A stretch of 64,000 nt of DNA from Caldilinea sp. CFX5 (GTDB lineage Bacteria; Chloroflexota; Anaerolineae; Caldilineales; Caldilineaceae), in contig QWII01000047.1 of NCBI GenBank assembly GCA_021405325.1, positions 73,720-137,719 on the forward strand. Direction: 5' to 3'. The translations under genes and the position numbers were made by a program. This document shows positions 1 to 7,801 of this stretch, in pieces (position 1 is the first letter of the stretch; each line of letters begins with the position of its first letter). Below the pieces are notes generated by a model. That model was not told the DNA's origin. It saw only the letters and a list, made by a program, of their open reading frames with translations, and made no database searches.

Positions 1-1176
1 GATGCGCTGGTGAAGATTTGCACCTGGAACCAACGGGTCAGAAAATACTACCCGGATTTTGATACGTTGATCGAAAATGTGGGCAGCGGCACCACCTCGC
101 CCCAGGTGATTATGGATGCCTGGATGAAGAGCCAAGGTCATCGCGACGCCATCTTGGGCAGCTACCGCGAGATCGGCGTCGGTTATTACAACAAATATTG
201 GACGCAAGATTTCACCACCCGCAACGGGGTCTCCTTGCTGATTATCAATCGCGAGGCGCGCCAAACCACGACAACAACGGTATCACTCTATACCTATGGC
301 GGTTGGGCTGATATGCGGCTGCGCAATGACGGCGGGACGTGGAGCGACTGGCAACCTTTCAAAAATGATGTGGCCTGGACGTTGAATAACGAAGCCGGCG
401 TGCGTTTGGTGGAAATGGAAGCGCGGAGCGGGCAGACGACGGTCACGATCAGCGACACGATTGAATTGGTCTTGGGTGGCGTAACGGCGACGCCAACCGC
501 CACGCGCACCCCGACGGCGACGCGCACGCCAACCGCCATGCCAACTGCCGATAACACAGTGATCCCAACGAGTACGCCAACCGTAGCTGGTGCGACCACC
601 ACCCCCACAGCCACAGCGACGCCTACCGCAGATGTGGCAACCAGCACGGCCACAGCGACGGCGACACCGGAAAGTACAACGCCGACACCTACCCCAATTG
701 TCACCCTGGTTGATCCTATCCTAGGCGGCAATCTCAGCTACAGCGACCAAGAAGAGAACCTTTTCACCTTTATGATTCCCGGCCGCGCGGTCGATGAGAC
801 CACCGAATTGATGTTGCAACCGGGTCGCGAACCGTTGGTGCCCAATCACTTTATGTTTGCCAGTCAAAGTTTCACATTGGATGCATTAGCCAATGGTGTC
901 GTGCTGGCTGGCTTTGTCTTCAAGCAGCCCGTCACGGTGCGGATTGACTATACCGCGGCGAATATCAACGGAGTTGATGAAAGTAGCTTACTGCTCAACT
1001 ACTACAACGAAGCGACCGGCGCCTGGATCGACGCGGCCACCACCTGTACACCGCCGTCACTCTACACACGCAATCTGGCGGAGAACTACTTTACCGTCAA
1101 CATCTGTCATCTGACCGAGTTTGCCATCTTTGGCAGACCACTGCCCAAGCTCTATCTGCCATTGGTCAGACGGTAA
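1..1176 (+). CDS. Secreted CAP/SCP-domain protein, 5' end cut by window edge
   Basis: The frame is open from base 1, so the N-terminus and any signal peptide lie outside the window. The first ~60 residues match the end of a CAP (SCP/PR-1) domain: an ENVGSG motif, a WMKSQGHRDAIL segment and an EIGVGYY strand, all typical of bacterial secreted CAP proteins. A Thr/Pro-rich linker of repeated TPTAT units follows (about residues 160-230), then a beta-rich domain. The protein ends in LYLPLVRR, a tail that recurs in extracellular Chloroflexota proteins and may be a sorting or attachment signal (inference). The linker DNA is an imperfect microsatellite and explains the long antisense reading frame opposite it. 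The substrate or partner of the CAP domain is unknown. Confidence 0.8.
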   Translation, partial: DALVKICTWNQRVRKYYPDFDTLIENVGSGTTSPQVIMDAWMKSQGHRDAILGSYREIGVGYYNKYWTQDFTTRNGVSLLIINREARQTTTTTVSLYTYGGWADMRLRNDGGTWSDWQPFKNDVAWTLNNEAGVRLVEMEARSGQTTVTISDTIELVLGGVTATPTATRTPTATRTPTAMPTADNTVIPTSTPTVAGATTTPTATATPTADVATSTATATATPESTTPTPTPIVTLVDPILGGNLSYSDQEENLFTFMIPGRAVDETTELMLQPGREPLVPNHFMFASQSFTLDALANGVVLAGFVFKQPVTVRIDYTAANINGVDESSLLLNYYNEATGAWIDAATTCTPPSLYTRNLAENYFTVNICHLTEFAIFGRPLPKLYLPLVRR

Positions 1177-1266
1177 CAAGCTCGCTTCTTGTTTCATTAA
1201 CGCGGAGTCAGGCACGCCTCGTGCCGATCCGATTCCGTTTACCGAATCAATTGCCTAATGCGCGTC

Positions 1267-1326
1267 ACACAGATAGGAAGAAGCACTGATTTCAACCAGG
1301 AGAACAGTGCTTCTTCCTATCTGTGT
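1267..1326. repeat. Inverted repeat, 22-bp perfect arms, overlapping the ppgK 3' end
   Basis: Arms 1267-1288 and 1305-1326 are perfect reverse complements with a 16-nt loop. The arm core (ACACAGATAGGAAG followed by A/G and AGCAC) recurs in the repeat between urtE and ureG at 25765-25886, so this is a dispersed element. It codes for the C-terminal tail and stop of PpgK. Confidence 0.95.
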
Positions 1327-2092
1327 AAACTTTTAAATATGTGTTAATCGACCAATGGAAGGTTTCAGCGGCGGCCATCGCTGCGCCCACAATGCCCGCT
1401 TCGTTGAGCAGTTGCGCCGGTTGCAATTCGGCGCGTACGGTCAGGTAGGGGGCAAATTTGTCAAACTTCTTGCTGACGCCGCCGCCAATGATAAACAAGT
1501 CCGGCGAAAAGAGAAATTCCATTTCGCGTAAGAACTCATCTACCCGTTTAGCCCACTGTTTCCAGTTGAGATCCTTTTCGGAGCGAATGCGGGCGGCGGC
1601 GCGATGTTCGGCATCCTTGCCCCGAATTTTCATGTGACCAAATTCCGTGTTGGGTAACAATTGGCCGTTGATAAAGATGGCGCTGCCGATGCCAGTGCCA
1701 AAGGTGAGCATGATCACCACCCCTTTGCGGTCGCGACCGGCGCCAAAGCGCATCTCAGCCACGCCAGCCGCATCGGCATCGTTGAGGACATGCACCGGAC
1801 AGCCGGTTGTCTCCTGAAAGATCGTCGCGCCATTGGCGCCGATCCAGCTCTTGTCCACATTGGCGGCGGTCATAATCACGCCATGTTGCACCACCGCCGG
1901 AAAGGTGCAGCCAATCGGCCCCTGATAACCGTAATGACGCGCTAACTCGGCCACGACTTCCGCCACCGCCGCCGGGGTCGAAGGATTGGGGGTGTCAATC
2001 CGATGGCGATCCGTACTCATCTCCCCTGTTTTCACATTGACAATGGCTCCTTTAATGCCACTGCCACCGATGTCAATGCCTAAAATGTTCAC
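1292..2092 (-). CDS. ppgK: Polyphosphate glucokinase (ROK family)
   Basis: This cytoplasmic kinase phosphorylates glucose to glucose-6-phosphate using polyphosphate (and usually ATP). The N-terminal phosphate-binding loop reads DIGGSGIKG, as in PpgK rather than generic ROK kinases; LNDADAAG, a TFGTGIGSA phosphate-2 loop and the [10 protein letters not shown] segment follow. At 266 residues it is full length for the family. The last ~11 residues and the stop codon are not family-like: they are encoded by the right arm and loop of the inverted repeat at 1267-1326, so the repeat appears to have landed in the 3' end of the gene and replaced the native tail. It stands alone, divergent from the dinB side. 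Confidence 0.93.
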   Translation of the reverse strand: MNILGIDIGGSGIKGAIVNVKTGEMSTDRHRIDTPNPSTPAAVAEVVAELARHYGYQGPIGCTFPAVVQHGVIMTAANVDKSWIGANGATIFQETTGCPVHVLNDADAAGVAEMRFGAGRDRKGVVIMLTFGTGIGSAIFINGQLLPNTEFGHMKIRGKDAEHRAAARIRSEKDLNWKQWAKRVDEFLREMEFLFSPDLFIIGGGVSKKFDKFAPYLTVRAELQPAQLLNEAGIVGAAMAAAETFHWSINTYLKVYTDRKKHCSPG

Positions 2093-2143
2093 GCCCGCTG
2101 CTCCTCAAGAGTTGCTGTGATTGAATAGGAATGTAACGATGCT

Positions 2144-2200
2144 GCTCCTAGCCGGTCCGTGACCGGCGACCAAAGCGCCGGTCACGGACCGGCTAGGAGC
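2144..2200. repeat. Inverted repeat, 25-bp perfect arms
   Basis: Arms 2144-2168 and 2176-2200 are perfect reverse complements around a 7-nt loop. Each arm is itself GC-rich with an internal CCGGTCCGTGACCGG quasi-palindrome. There is no T tract, so it is not a classical terminator. Confidence 0.95.
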
Positions 2201-2292
2201 GGATGGCATGGTTACTAGGAATGTTGAAATTGGCTACAGTGTACAACCGCCCCGAAGCTTCTGCAAATTGTCGGCGTATAGTTTAAAGCATA

Positions 2293-2407
2293 GAACGCGG
2301 ACTTCGGCGTGAGCTCAGTCGAACGATTGAGCGGATCAGGCGGATAATAGCGGATATTTTTTGAATGTAATCCGCGCAAATCCACCTGATCCGCTCAATC
2401 CGCGTTC
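2293..2407. repeat. Composite inverted repeat of GGATC/CCGC units
   Basis: Inner arms 2326-2345 and 2380-2399 pair with one mismatch; outer arms 2293-2300 and 2400-2407 (GAACGCGG/CCGCGTTC) also pair. The arm vocabulary (ATCCGC, GCGGAT) is shared with the repeat at 8951-9020. Confidence 0.88.
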
Positions 2408-2442
2408 CATTGTGGAATTTCTGATGCGTAGTGTGAAAACGG

Positions 2443-2456
2443 TATAATAAGGGCTA
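2443..2456 (+). promoter_or_regulatory. dinB -10 box with probable leaderless start
   Basis: TATAAT at 2443-2448 lies only 7 nt before the dinB ATG, so the transcript should begin at or within a base or two of the start codon. There is no Shine-Dalgarno sequence. The -35 is weak (TTCTGA about 18 nt upstream). No SOS box was recognised. Confidence 0.6.
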
Positions 2457-3646
2457 TGAACAGCAGCCGCAAGATCATCCATCTCGATCTCGATGCCTTT
2501 TATTGTGCCGTGGAAGAGCAGCGCGCGCCGCAACTGCGCGGCAAACCTTTTGCCGTCGGCGGTCGGCCCGAAGAACGAGGCGTCGTCGCCTCCTGCTCCT
2601 ATCCGGCGCGGCAATTTGGCGTGCGGTCAGCCATGCCCATGAGCCAAGCGCTCAAACTTTGCCCGGCGTTGTTGATTGTGCCGGCGCACCATCGCACCTA
2701 TGGCAAGGTCTCGCAACAGGTGATGGAGCGGCTGCACGCCTTGACCCCACTGGTGGAACAGCTTTCGATTGACGAAGCTTTCCTCGACGTGACCAGCCAG
2801 AGCGCAGCGGCAGAAGCGATCGCGCGTCAGTTGCAAGGCGCGATCCGCAAAGAGTTGAATTTGCCCTGTTCCCTTGGCGTTGCGACCAATAAGCTAGTGG
2901 CAAAAATTGCTAACAATGTGGGCAAAGCAATGGCCCGCAGCGGGGCGCCCCCCAACGCCATCACTGTCGTGCCGCCGGGGCGAGAGGCTGAGTTTTTAGC
3001 GCCTTTGCCCTGTGAGGAGTTATGGGGCGTCGGCCCCAAAACAGCGACCCGCCTGCGTGAACTGGGCATGACCACCATTGGTGACATTGCCCGTTGGCCG
3101 GCGGCGGAGTTAGAGAGCCGCTTTGGCAAGAATGGCCGCGACCTGTCGCACCACGCCAAAGGCTTCGACCACCGCTTGGTCGAACCCCATCGGGAAGCCA
3201 AGTCGATCAGCCAGGAGATCACCTTTACCCGCGATGTGCGTGACGGCGACCAGTTGCGCCGCGTGCTGGCGGAACAAGCCGCCGGGGTGAGCAAGGAACT
3301 CCAACGCAAACGGCTTACGGCGACAACGGTCAAGCTCAAATTGCGTTGGAGCGACTTTACCACCCTCACCCGGCAGACCAGCTTTCCCCAGCCGCTCGAT
3401 GATGGCGAGCAGATTCGGGCGGCAGCGGTGCGGCTCTTTGACCAGGAATGGCAGGGGCAACTGGTGCGGCTCATCGGCGTCGGCGTCACTGGCCTGAGCA
3501 ATGCCGCCCGCCAGTTGTCGCTCTGGGATGCGCCCAACGAAAAGGAAGAACGGCTCTGGCAGGCGTTGGAAACCCTACGCAAACGGTTTGGCGACCGGGC
3601 AATCCAGTTGGGCAAAGCGTTGACTGAGCACGATAACGCCGAATGA
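2456..3646 (+). CDS. dinB: DNA polymerase IV, Y-family translesion polymerase
   Basis: This error-prone polymerase bypasses damaged template bases. The N-terminal catalytic block has IIHLDLDAFYCAVE (first metal-binding Asp), a SYPARQFGVRSAMP segment and the SIDEAFLDV motif with the second catalytic acidic pair. A helix-hairpin-helix segment (EELWGVGPKTATRLRELG) and a little-finger domain follow. The length of 396 residues is normal. The ATG follows a TATAAT box so closely that a leaderless mRNA is likely. There is no obvious beta-clamp box beyond a QLSLWD near the C-terminus, which does resemble the clamp-binding consensus QLSLF. It is transcribed convergently with the SelA-like gene 14 bp away. 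Confidence 0.97.
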   Translation: MNSSRKIIHLDLDAFYCAVEEQRAPQLRGKPFAVGGRPEERGVVASCSYPARQFGVRSAMPMSQALKLCPALLIVPAHHRTYGKVSQQVMERLHALTPLVEQLSIDEAFLDVTSQSAAAEAIARQLQGAIRKELNLPCSLGVATNKLVAKIANNVGKAMARSGAPPNAITVVPPGREAEFLAPLPCEELWGVGPKTATRLRELGMTTIGDIARWPAAELESRFGKNGRDLSHHAKGFDHRLVEPHREAKSISQEITFTRDVRDGDQLRRVLAEQAAGVSKELQRKRLTATTVKLKLRWSDFTTLTRQTSFPQPLDDGEQIRAAAVRLFDQEWQGQLVRLIGVGVTGLSNAARQLSLWDAPNEKEERLWQALETLRKRFGDRAIQLGKALTEHDNAE

Positions 3647-3660
3647 GTGGCCCTATGTTG

Positions 3661-4848
3661 TCAAGCCCCTTGCCCCACAATTTCTTTAACGCGCTTGACG
3701 ATCCGCGCGTCGTCCCCGGCTTGTAAGCCAAAGGGATGGATCACCACCGCCCCTTGCGCCAATTCGCGCTCCAGCGGGTGGATTGAAGGATCACCCGTTT
3801 TCAGCGCCCAAATAAAATCATAACCGGTCATGCCCAGCGCTTTTTCGTCAATCGCAATGCGAGCCAGGGGCAACATGCGTCCTTCGGCAGGCGGCAGCAC
3901 TTCCGTGCACACATGGGGAAGGCCGGCCAGTCCATTGACGATGTTCTGCACCTGCTCTGCACAGCGCGCCCGTTCGGCGGCATGATCACGCTTGACGTAG
4001 AGGCGTAGAGCGGTAATCAACCCGACAATCTCTTCCTTGCCGGCTTTGTAACCCCGACCAATGCCCTGGCGCGGCATAAAAGGCATCCGTTCCACACCCA
4101 ACAACTCCCGCGGCGCTGTCCATACCTCCTGCACAGCATCCATGTCGAGGTGTTGCCAGGCGATGGCGGCAATCAAGTCCCGTCGCCCGGCTACAAAGCC
4201 CGATGCTTGCGGGCCACGCACATATTTGCCGCCGCTATAGGCCACCAGATCGGCCCCTTGAGCAATAAAGTTGCGCAAGTTGTCCGGGTTGTCCAGTTTA
4301 CCGGCGCCATCGACAACCACCGGAATGCCATGTCGCCGCCCCACCGCCACCGTCTCCGCCAGGGTGATTTTCCCGTTGGGCCAGGGCAGGTGTAAAATAG
4401 CGACCGTCTGGTCAGTGATCGCCGCCGCAATCTCCTCTGGGCGACAGAGTGTTTCGTTTCCTACCTCGACAATGTGACCACCAGCCGCTTCCACCGCATG
4501 GTCATAGTGGTTGCGATGCGCCTTTGCCATGATCACCTGATTCGGCATCCCCGCCGTATGGGGTAGGCGATCCATCTTGGCCGGGTCGAGACCGGTGAGA
4601 CAGGCAGCAATCGACAGCACCAGGCCAGCCTGTGCGCCGGAGGTGACATAGCCCGCCTCGGCGCCGGTCAGTTCGGCGATCACCTTGCCGGCTTGGTATT
4701 GTAATTCTTCAATACAGACAAAGTGTTGCGATGCTGCCGCCATCGCCTGCACCACTTCCGGCGGCATGAGCGAGCCACTGAGCCGCGTAAAGGTGCCGAT
4801 GGCGTTGATCACCGGGCGTACCCCCAGCGCTTCATAAACAGTAGACAT
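3661..4848 (-). CDS. SelA-like PLP-dependent enzyme (selenotransferase/ammonia-lyase superfamily)
   Basis: A fold-type I PLP enzyme of the SelA / D-glucosaminate-6-phosphate ammonia-lyase group. The PLP lysine is Lys208 in YSGGKYVRGPQ, equivalent to the SGDKLLGGPQ of SelA; VVDGAGK supplies the PLP-binding Asp and TSGAQAGL the phosphate-binding turn. The 395-residue length fits the ammonia-lyase-like members better than true SelA (about 460), and no selenocysteine genes are nearby, so selenium use is unlikely. The start at 4848 has a GGAGAA ribosome-binding site; the longer frame would begin inside the palindrome at 4874-4935. It lies downstream of, and probably in an operon with, the DMFase-like gene. 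The substrate is unknown. Confidence 0.82.
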   Translation of the reverse strand: MSTVYEALGVRPVINAIGTFTRLSGSLMPPEVVQAMAAASQHFVCIEELQYQAGKVIAELTGAEAGYVTSGAQAGLVLSIAACLTGLDPAKMDRLPHTAGMPNQVIMAKAHRNHYDHAVEAAGGHIVEVGNETLCRPEEIAAAITDQTVAILHLPWPNGKITLAETVAVGRRHGIPVVVDGAGKLDNPDNLRNFIAQGADLVAYSGGKYVRGPQASGFVAGRRDLIAAIAWQHLDMDAVQEVWTAPRELLGVERMPFMPRQGIGRGYKAGKEEIVGLITALRLYVKRDHAAERARCAEQVQNIVNGLAGLPHVCTEVLPPAEGRMLPLARIAIDEKALGMTGYDFIWALKTGDPSIHPLERELAQGAVVIHPFGLQAGDDARIVKRVKEIVGQGA

Positions 4849-4873
4849 GAGCAGTTCTCCATTCTGAAACTGT

Positions 4874-4935
4874 TCAAAGATTACGCAGATTGCGCAGATT
4901 TTTGTTTTAATCTGCACAATCTGCGTAATCTTTGA
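4874..4935. repeat. Inverted repeat, 27-nt arms
   Basis: Arms 4874-4900 and 4909-4935 pair with one mismatch. They are built from the tandem unit GATT(A/G)CGCA. The element separates two genes that otherwise look like an operon. Confidence 0.93.
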
Positions 4936-4946
4936 TGATTCGCCGT

Positions 4947-6533
4947 TTACCGCAAAAAGCGCGCCAGCACATTCGCCGTGATCTGCGCCACCTTCTCATC
5001 GACCAGGATCGAACTCACCCAGGTGATCGACCCCACGGAAAAGACTTCGCCGCCGCTGGCCGTGTCATAGTAGACCATGTGACCGCCGCCCTCGTTCGGG
5101 TTCATGCCTTTGGCCAACAGATGAACATTCTTGGGCGATGAGGGGGAAATCTTGTCGGTCTCATGGCCGGAAGCGCCGCCCGGCACCCGTTCGTGTAGAC
5201 TGGCGGCGCCAAAAATGTCGCCATTTTTCAGCCGTGTGCCGGCAAAGACCCAATGATTGTCGTCAACCACCCGATAAGGCGCCGCCGTCATAATGCCCTT
5301 TTCATCATAGACAATGCCCAAGAGGTTGGCTTCGGATTCACCGACACGGGCATGAAATCGACTTTCCAGCGTCGGATTCTTGGGCCAGACAGGGGCGTTA
5401 GCATTTTGATAGATGACGGTGTATTGATCGACAAACTCCACCTCAGCGTTGATGCCGTTGCCGCCTAGGTAGAGCAACTTGCCGCCCCGTTCCTGCACCC
5501 ACGCTTTCAAGGTAAAGTACATCTGTTGCGACCAATATTCGGGGTGGGTGCTGATGACCAACACCTTGTAGTCGTCCAGCTTCAAAACGCCGGAGTGCAA
5601 CTGGGTTTCGGCATAAAGGTCATAGGCAAAGCCTTCCCGCTCCAGCCAGCCCAGGAAACGCCATTCCGCCGGCGCAATGTGATTGGGCGCCCGCCCGGCA
5701 ATCGGGTCGGTGATCTGCGTCGCTTCGGGAATGTTGTTAATCGTCTCCGGGCGGTCGAAGGAGAGGGGATCGTAGGTATCTGAATCGTAGCTGATGTTAT
5801 CCGGGTCGGTGTAGCGCTTGAGATCCATGCGGGCATTGACCGTCGGGCGCTCCGGCAGGCGGTCGGGGTTGATATAGTTGCTGCGTCCGCCAAAGCTGTT
5901 GTAGGCGTTCCAGGTCATGTTGGAGGCCAGCACTGCCAGTTTGGCCGTCGGCGCCGCCGGCGCCACAATCCACGGGCAGGCAAAAAAGCGCCCCGACGGC
6001 GTCTTGGCATGGAGATAGTAGAGACCGGAGCGGGCCGGCGCGGTCACATATTGCAGGTGGTGGGGGCTGGTGTAGCCAAACTTGTTCCACTGGACGCCGG
6101 TTTGGGTGTAGTCGCCGTCGGGGGTGATCTGCATGGTGGCGCGCGGGCCATGTTCGTCGTACCAACCGATCAGGCGAATAAACTCCTTCTGCCAGCCGTA
6201 GCGCCACAGTTCCAGTTTGTACTCTTCCACGGCATGAACGCGAAATTCGGCCCGCTCGCCGGCGCGTACCCACTTGGGCCACATATAGCTCAACAAGCCA
6301 TCGGGCAGCAGGCGAAAGTGATGGGGAACGCCCGGCTGCACCGTCATTTCGACGCTCTTCTGCCCATAACCCGGTTTGTAGAGCGTCACGCGATACGGCC
6401 CTGGTTGCAAATCGGCATAGACGGCGCCGGTGGCGCGCGAACGCGCTTCGACCGAGTCGCCATCTCGTTCAAATTCCAGCAGCGTATCCGGCACGGCGAC
6501 ATACCGTTCGTCGCTGACGTAGCCTATGAGCAT
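4947..6533 (-). CDS. N,N-dimethylformamidase beta-subunit-like protein
   Basis: The 528-residue protein resembles the large-subunit C-terminal domain of N,N-dimethylformamidase (DMFA2_C family). Supporting segments are SNMTWNAYNSFGGRSNY, the LISTHPEYWS-like stretch and KLLYLGGNGINAEVEF, which in this family forms a class-I glutamine-amidotransferase-like fold. The N-terminal ~200 residues are beta-rich with a PGPYRVTLYKPGY segment, reminiscent of a carboxypeptidase-regulatory or CBM-like fold. There is no small alpha subunit nearby, so true DMFase activity is doubtful; an amidase or polysaccharide-related role is possible. The start at 6533 is set by a GGAGAT site; upstream codons lack family similarity. 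It is probably cotranscribed with the SelA-like gene. Confidence 0.75.
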   Translation of the reverse strand: MLIGYVSDERYVAVPDTLLEFERDGDSVEARSRATGAVYADLQPGPYRVTLYKPGYGQKSVEMTVQPGVPHHFRLLPDGLLSYMWPKWVRAGERAEFRVHAVEEYKLELWRYGWQKEFIRLIGWYDEHGPRATMQITPDGDYTQTGVQWNKFGYTSPHHLQYVTAPARSGLYYLHAKTPSGRFFACPWIVAPAAPTAKLAVLASNMTWNAYNSFGGRSNYINPDRLPERPTVNARMDLKRYTDPDNISYDSDTYDPLSFDRPETINNIPEATQITDPIAGRAPNHIAPAEWRFLGWLEREGFAYDLYAETQLHSGVLKLDDYKVLVISTHPEYWSQQMYFTLKAWVQERGGKLLYLGGNGINAEVEFVDQYTVIYQNANAPVWPKNPTLESRFHARVGESEANLLGIVYDEKGIMTAAPYRVVDDNHWVFAGTRLKNGDIFGAASLHERVPGGASGHETDKISPSSPKNVHLLAKGMNPNEGGGHMVYYDTASGGEVFSVGSITWVSSILVDEKVAQITANVLARFLR

Positions 6534-6585
6534 GGATCGATCTCCTTTTCGTTGGTTGATTAATTGGTTCGTTTCTGTAGCGTAG

Positions 6586-7293
6586 CTAGGGGGATGGCTT
6601 AAACTCTTGCCAGAGGAGGCGTTCAAAACCAAGGGCAACTTGGAGAGCGGTCGTTACTTCGCTGTGGGTAAAGCTGCACAAGGCATTGAGTTGAGGCATG
6701 AGATAAATATTCTTTGCCACATTGTAACCGCTGGACATGTCGGCCATCACCACCGGTGAGACGCCGGTGATCAAGAGCCGTTCCAACCCCATCCCCTGGC
6801 TGGCCGACTTGATGGTCTTGAAGAGCGTTTTAAAGACGCCTTCGCCGCGTACGAGGGCATCGTAGCGTTGCCGTCCGCCGTCGCGGCTACTCATTAACAC
6901 TTCATTGGCAAAGTTGTCATACTCGTCGATCAAGAGGTAGAGCGGATAGGGCGTCTGGCGAATCTGCTCATAAGTACCTTGACCTTCTACGATGGAAAAA
7001 TCCCAGCGCATAACAAAATAGCGATTGTGGAGGGCGGTAGGATTTTGCCCGATCACCAAATGCCCAAAGAGGCGCTCAAAGTCGGGGGCCTTGGCGACGT
7101 CATAGTAATTCTCCAACACAGAGAGCAGCAGACTCTTGCCAAAGCGGCGCGGGCGGAGAAAGAGCAGTTGCTCGCCGGCTTCCTCCAACAGTGGAATCGC
7201 CCCCGTCCGATCCAGATAAAACTGGCGTTGGCTGCTGATGCGGTAGAAATCACTGTTGCCATAAGGAAACTTGAGTGCTGGTTGGCCGGTCAT
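6586..7293 (-). pseudogene. AAA-ATPase-like/PD-(D/E)XK protein, internally deleted and truncated
   Basis: The N-terminus is typical of the AAA-ATPase_like (PF09820) proteins that carry a C-terminal PD-(D/E)XK nuclease domain: KFPYGNSDF, FYLDRTGAIPLLEE and the Walker A-like RPRRFGKSLLLSVL. The conserved LLIDEYDNFANE segment follows too soon after WDFSIVEGQG: about 60-70 residues normally lie between them. The product stops after 235 residues, before the nuclease domain normally found in proteins of 500 or more residues. It therefore looks like a decayed copy of a family often expanded in Chloroflexota and Bacteroidota genomes. The reading frame is intact over what remains, and it overlaps its upstream neighbour by ATGA. 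Confidence 0.75.
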
Positions 7294-7598
7294 GGGACTG
7301 TCTCTTTTTCCAGAATTTCGTCGATACTCAGGCCGGCCTCTTGCAAGGCAATACGTTGTTGACGAATCTTGTCTTCCAGGGCCAGGCCCTCTTCATACAA
7401 AGGGACAAACTCGTCGCCGCTTTTCAGCAGCAGGTAGTTGTCTTCCGCCTTCTGGTATTGCCAGAGGTGAAAGCGACCATCGAGATCGGTGGTCACATAG
7501 TAATAGGGTTTGCCGTGCAAGAAATAGCCGGGTGGATAATATTCGGCGTGGCTTTTGTAACTGATCGTGCCATTGGGAAAGTCACGGGTGATGCTCAT
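7290..7598 (-). CDS. Small protein of unknown function upstream of the AAA-ATPase remnant
   Basis: A 102-residue soluble protein. The N-terminal half is rich in aromatic residues and beta-prone (SYKSHAEYYPPGYF, KPYYYVTTD, GRFHLWQY), and the C-terminal half is helical (LALEDKIRQQRIALQEAGLSIDEIL). The family is not recognised. The start at 7598 is chosen because GGAGGG lies 8-9 nt upstream; an ATG 15 nt further upstream would place that site inside the gene. Its stop overlaps the start of the decayed ATPase gene (ATGA), so the two were once translationally coupled. Confidence 0.6.
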   Translation of the reverse strand: MSITRDFPNGTISYKSHAEYYPPGYFLHGKPYYYVTTDLDGRFHLWQYQKAEDNYLLLKSGDEFVPLYEEGLALEDKIRQQRIALQEAGLSIDEILEKETVP

Positions 7599-7801
7599 GG
7601 GTCGGCCCTCCATGCGTCGGTCAATACAGTCGGTCTTGATGAATAGTATACCACAACTCTGTTATACACCCTAGCCACCTAAATAATGCCGCGTGCTGCT
7701 GTCATTTGGATGATTTGATTTTTGCCTGATTTTTCAGTACCATAAAGAGCATCCACAAAACGATCATCCACCCCAAACGGTGAAAATCATTGAGGAAACC
7801 T

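Larger units (their letters stand above)
2093..2455. other. Intergenic region ppgK-dinB with two long palindromes
   Basis: No gene is supported here. The region holds the 25-bp palindrome at 2144-2200, a composite palindrome at 2293-2407 and the dinB promoter. The small minus-strand reading frame across it is made of palindrome sequence and dinB antisense. Confidence 0.7.

Noticed and set aside
2827..3615. 262-codon frame antisense to dinB
   Set aside because: Arg/Ser-rich translation typical of antisense of a GC-rich gene; dinB on the plus strand is unambiguous.
4848..4917. Longer N-terminus for the SelA-like enzyme
   Set aside because: Those codons are translated palindrome arm (4874-4935) and lie upstream of a good GGAGAA/ATG start.
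5797..6282. 161-codon frame overlapping the DMFase-like gene
   Set aside because: Same strand, other frame, no family similarity; the 528-residue protein explains the region.
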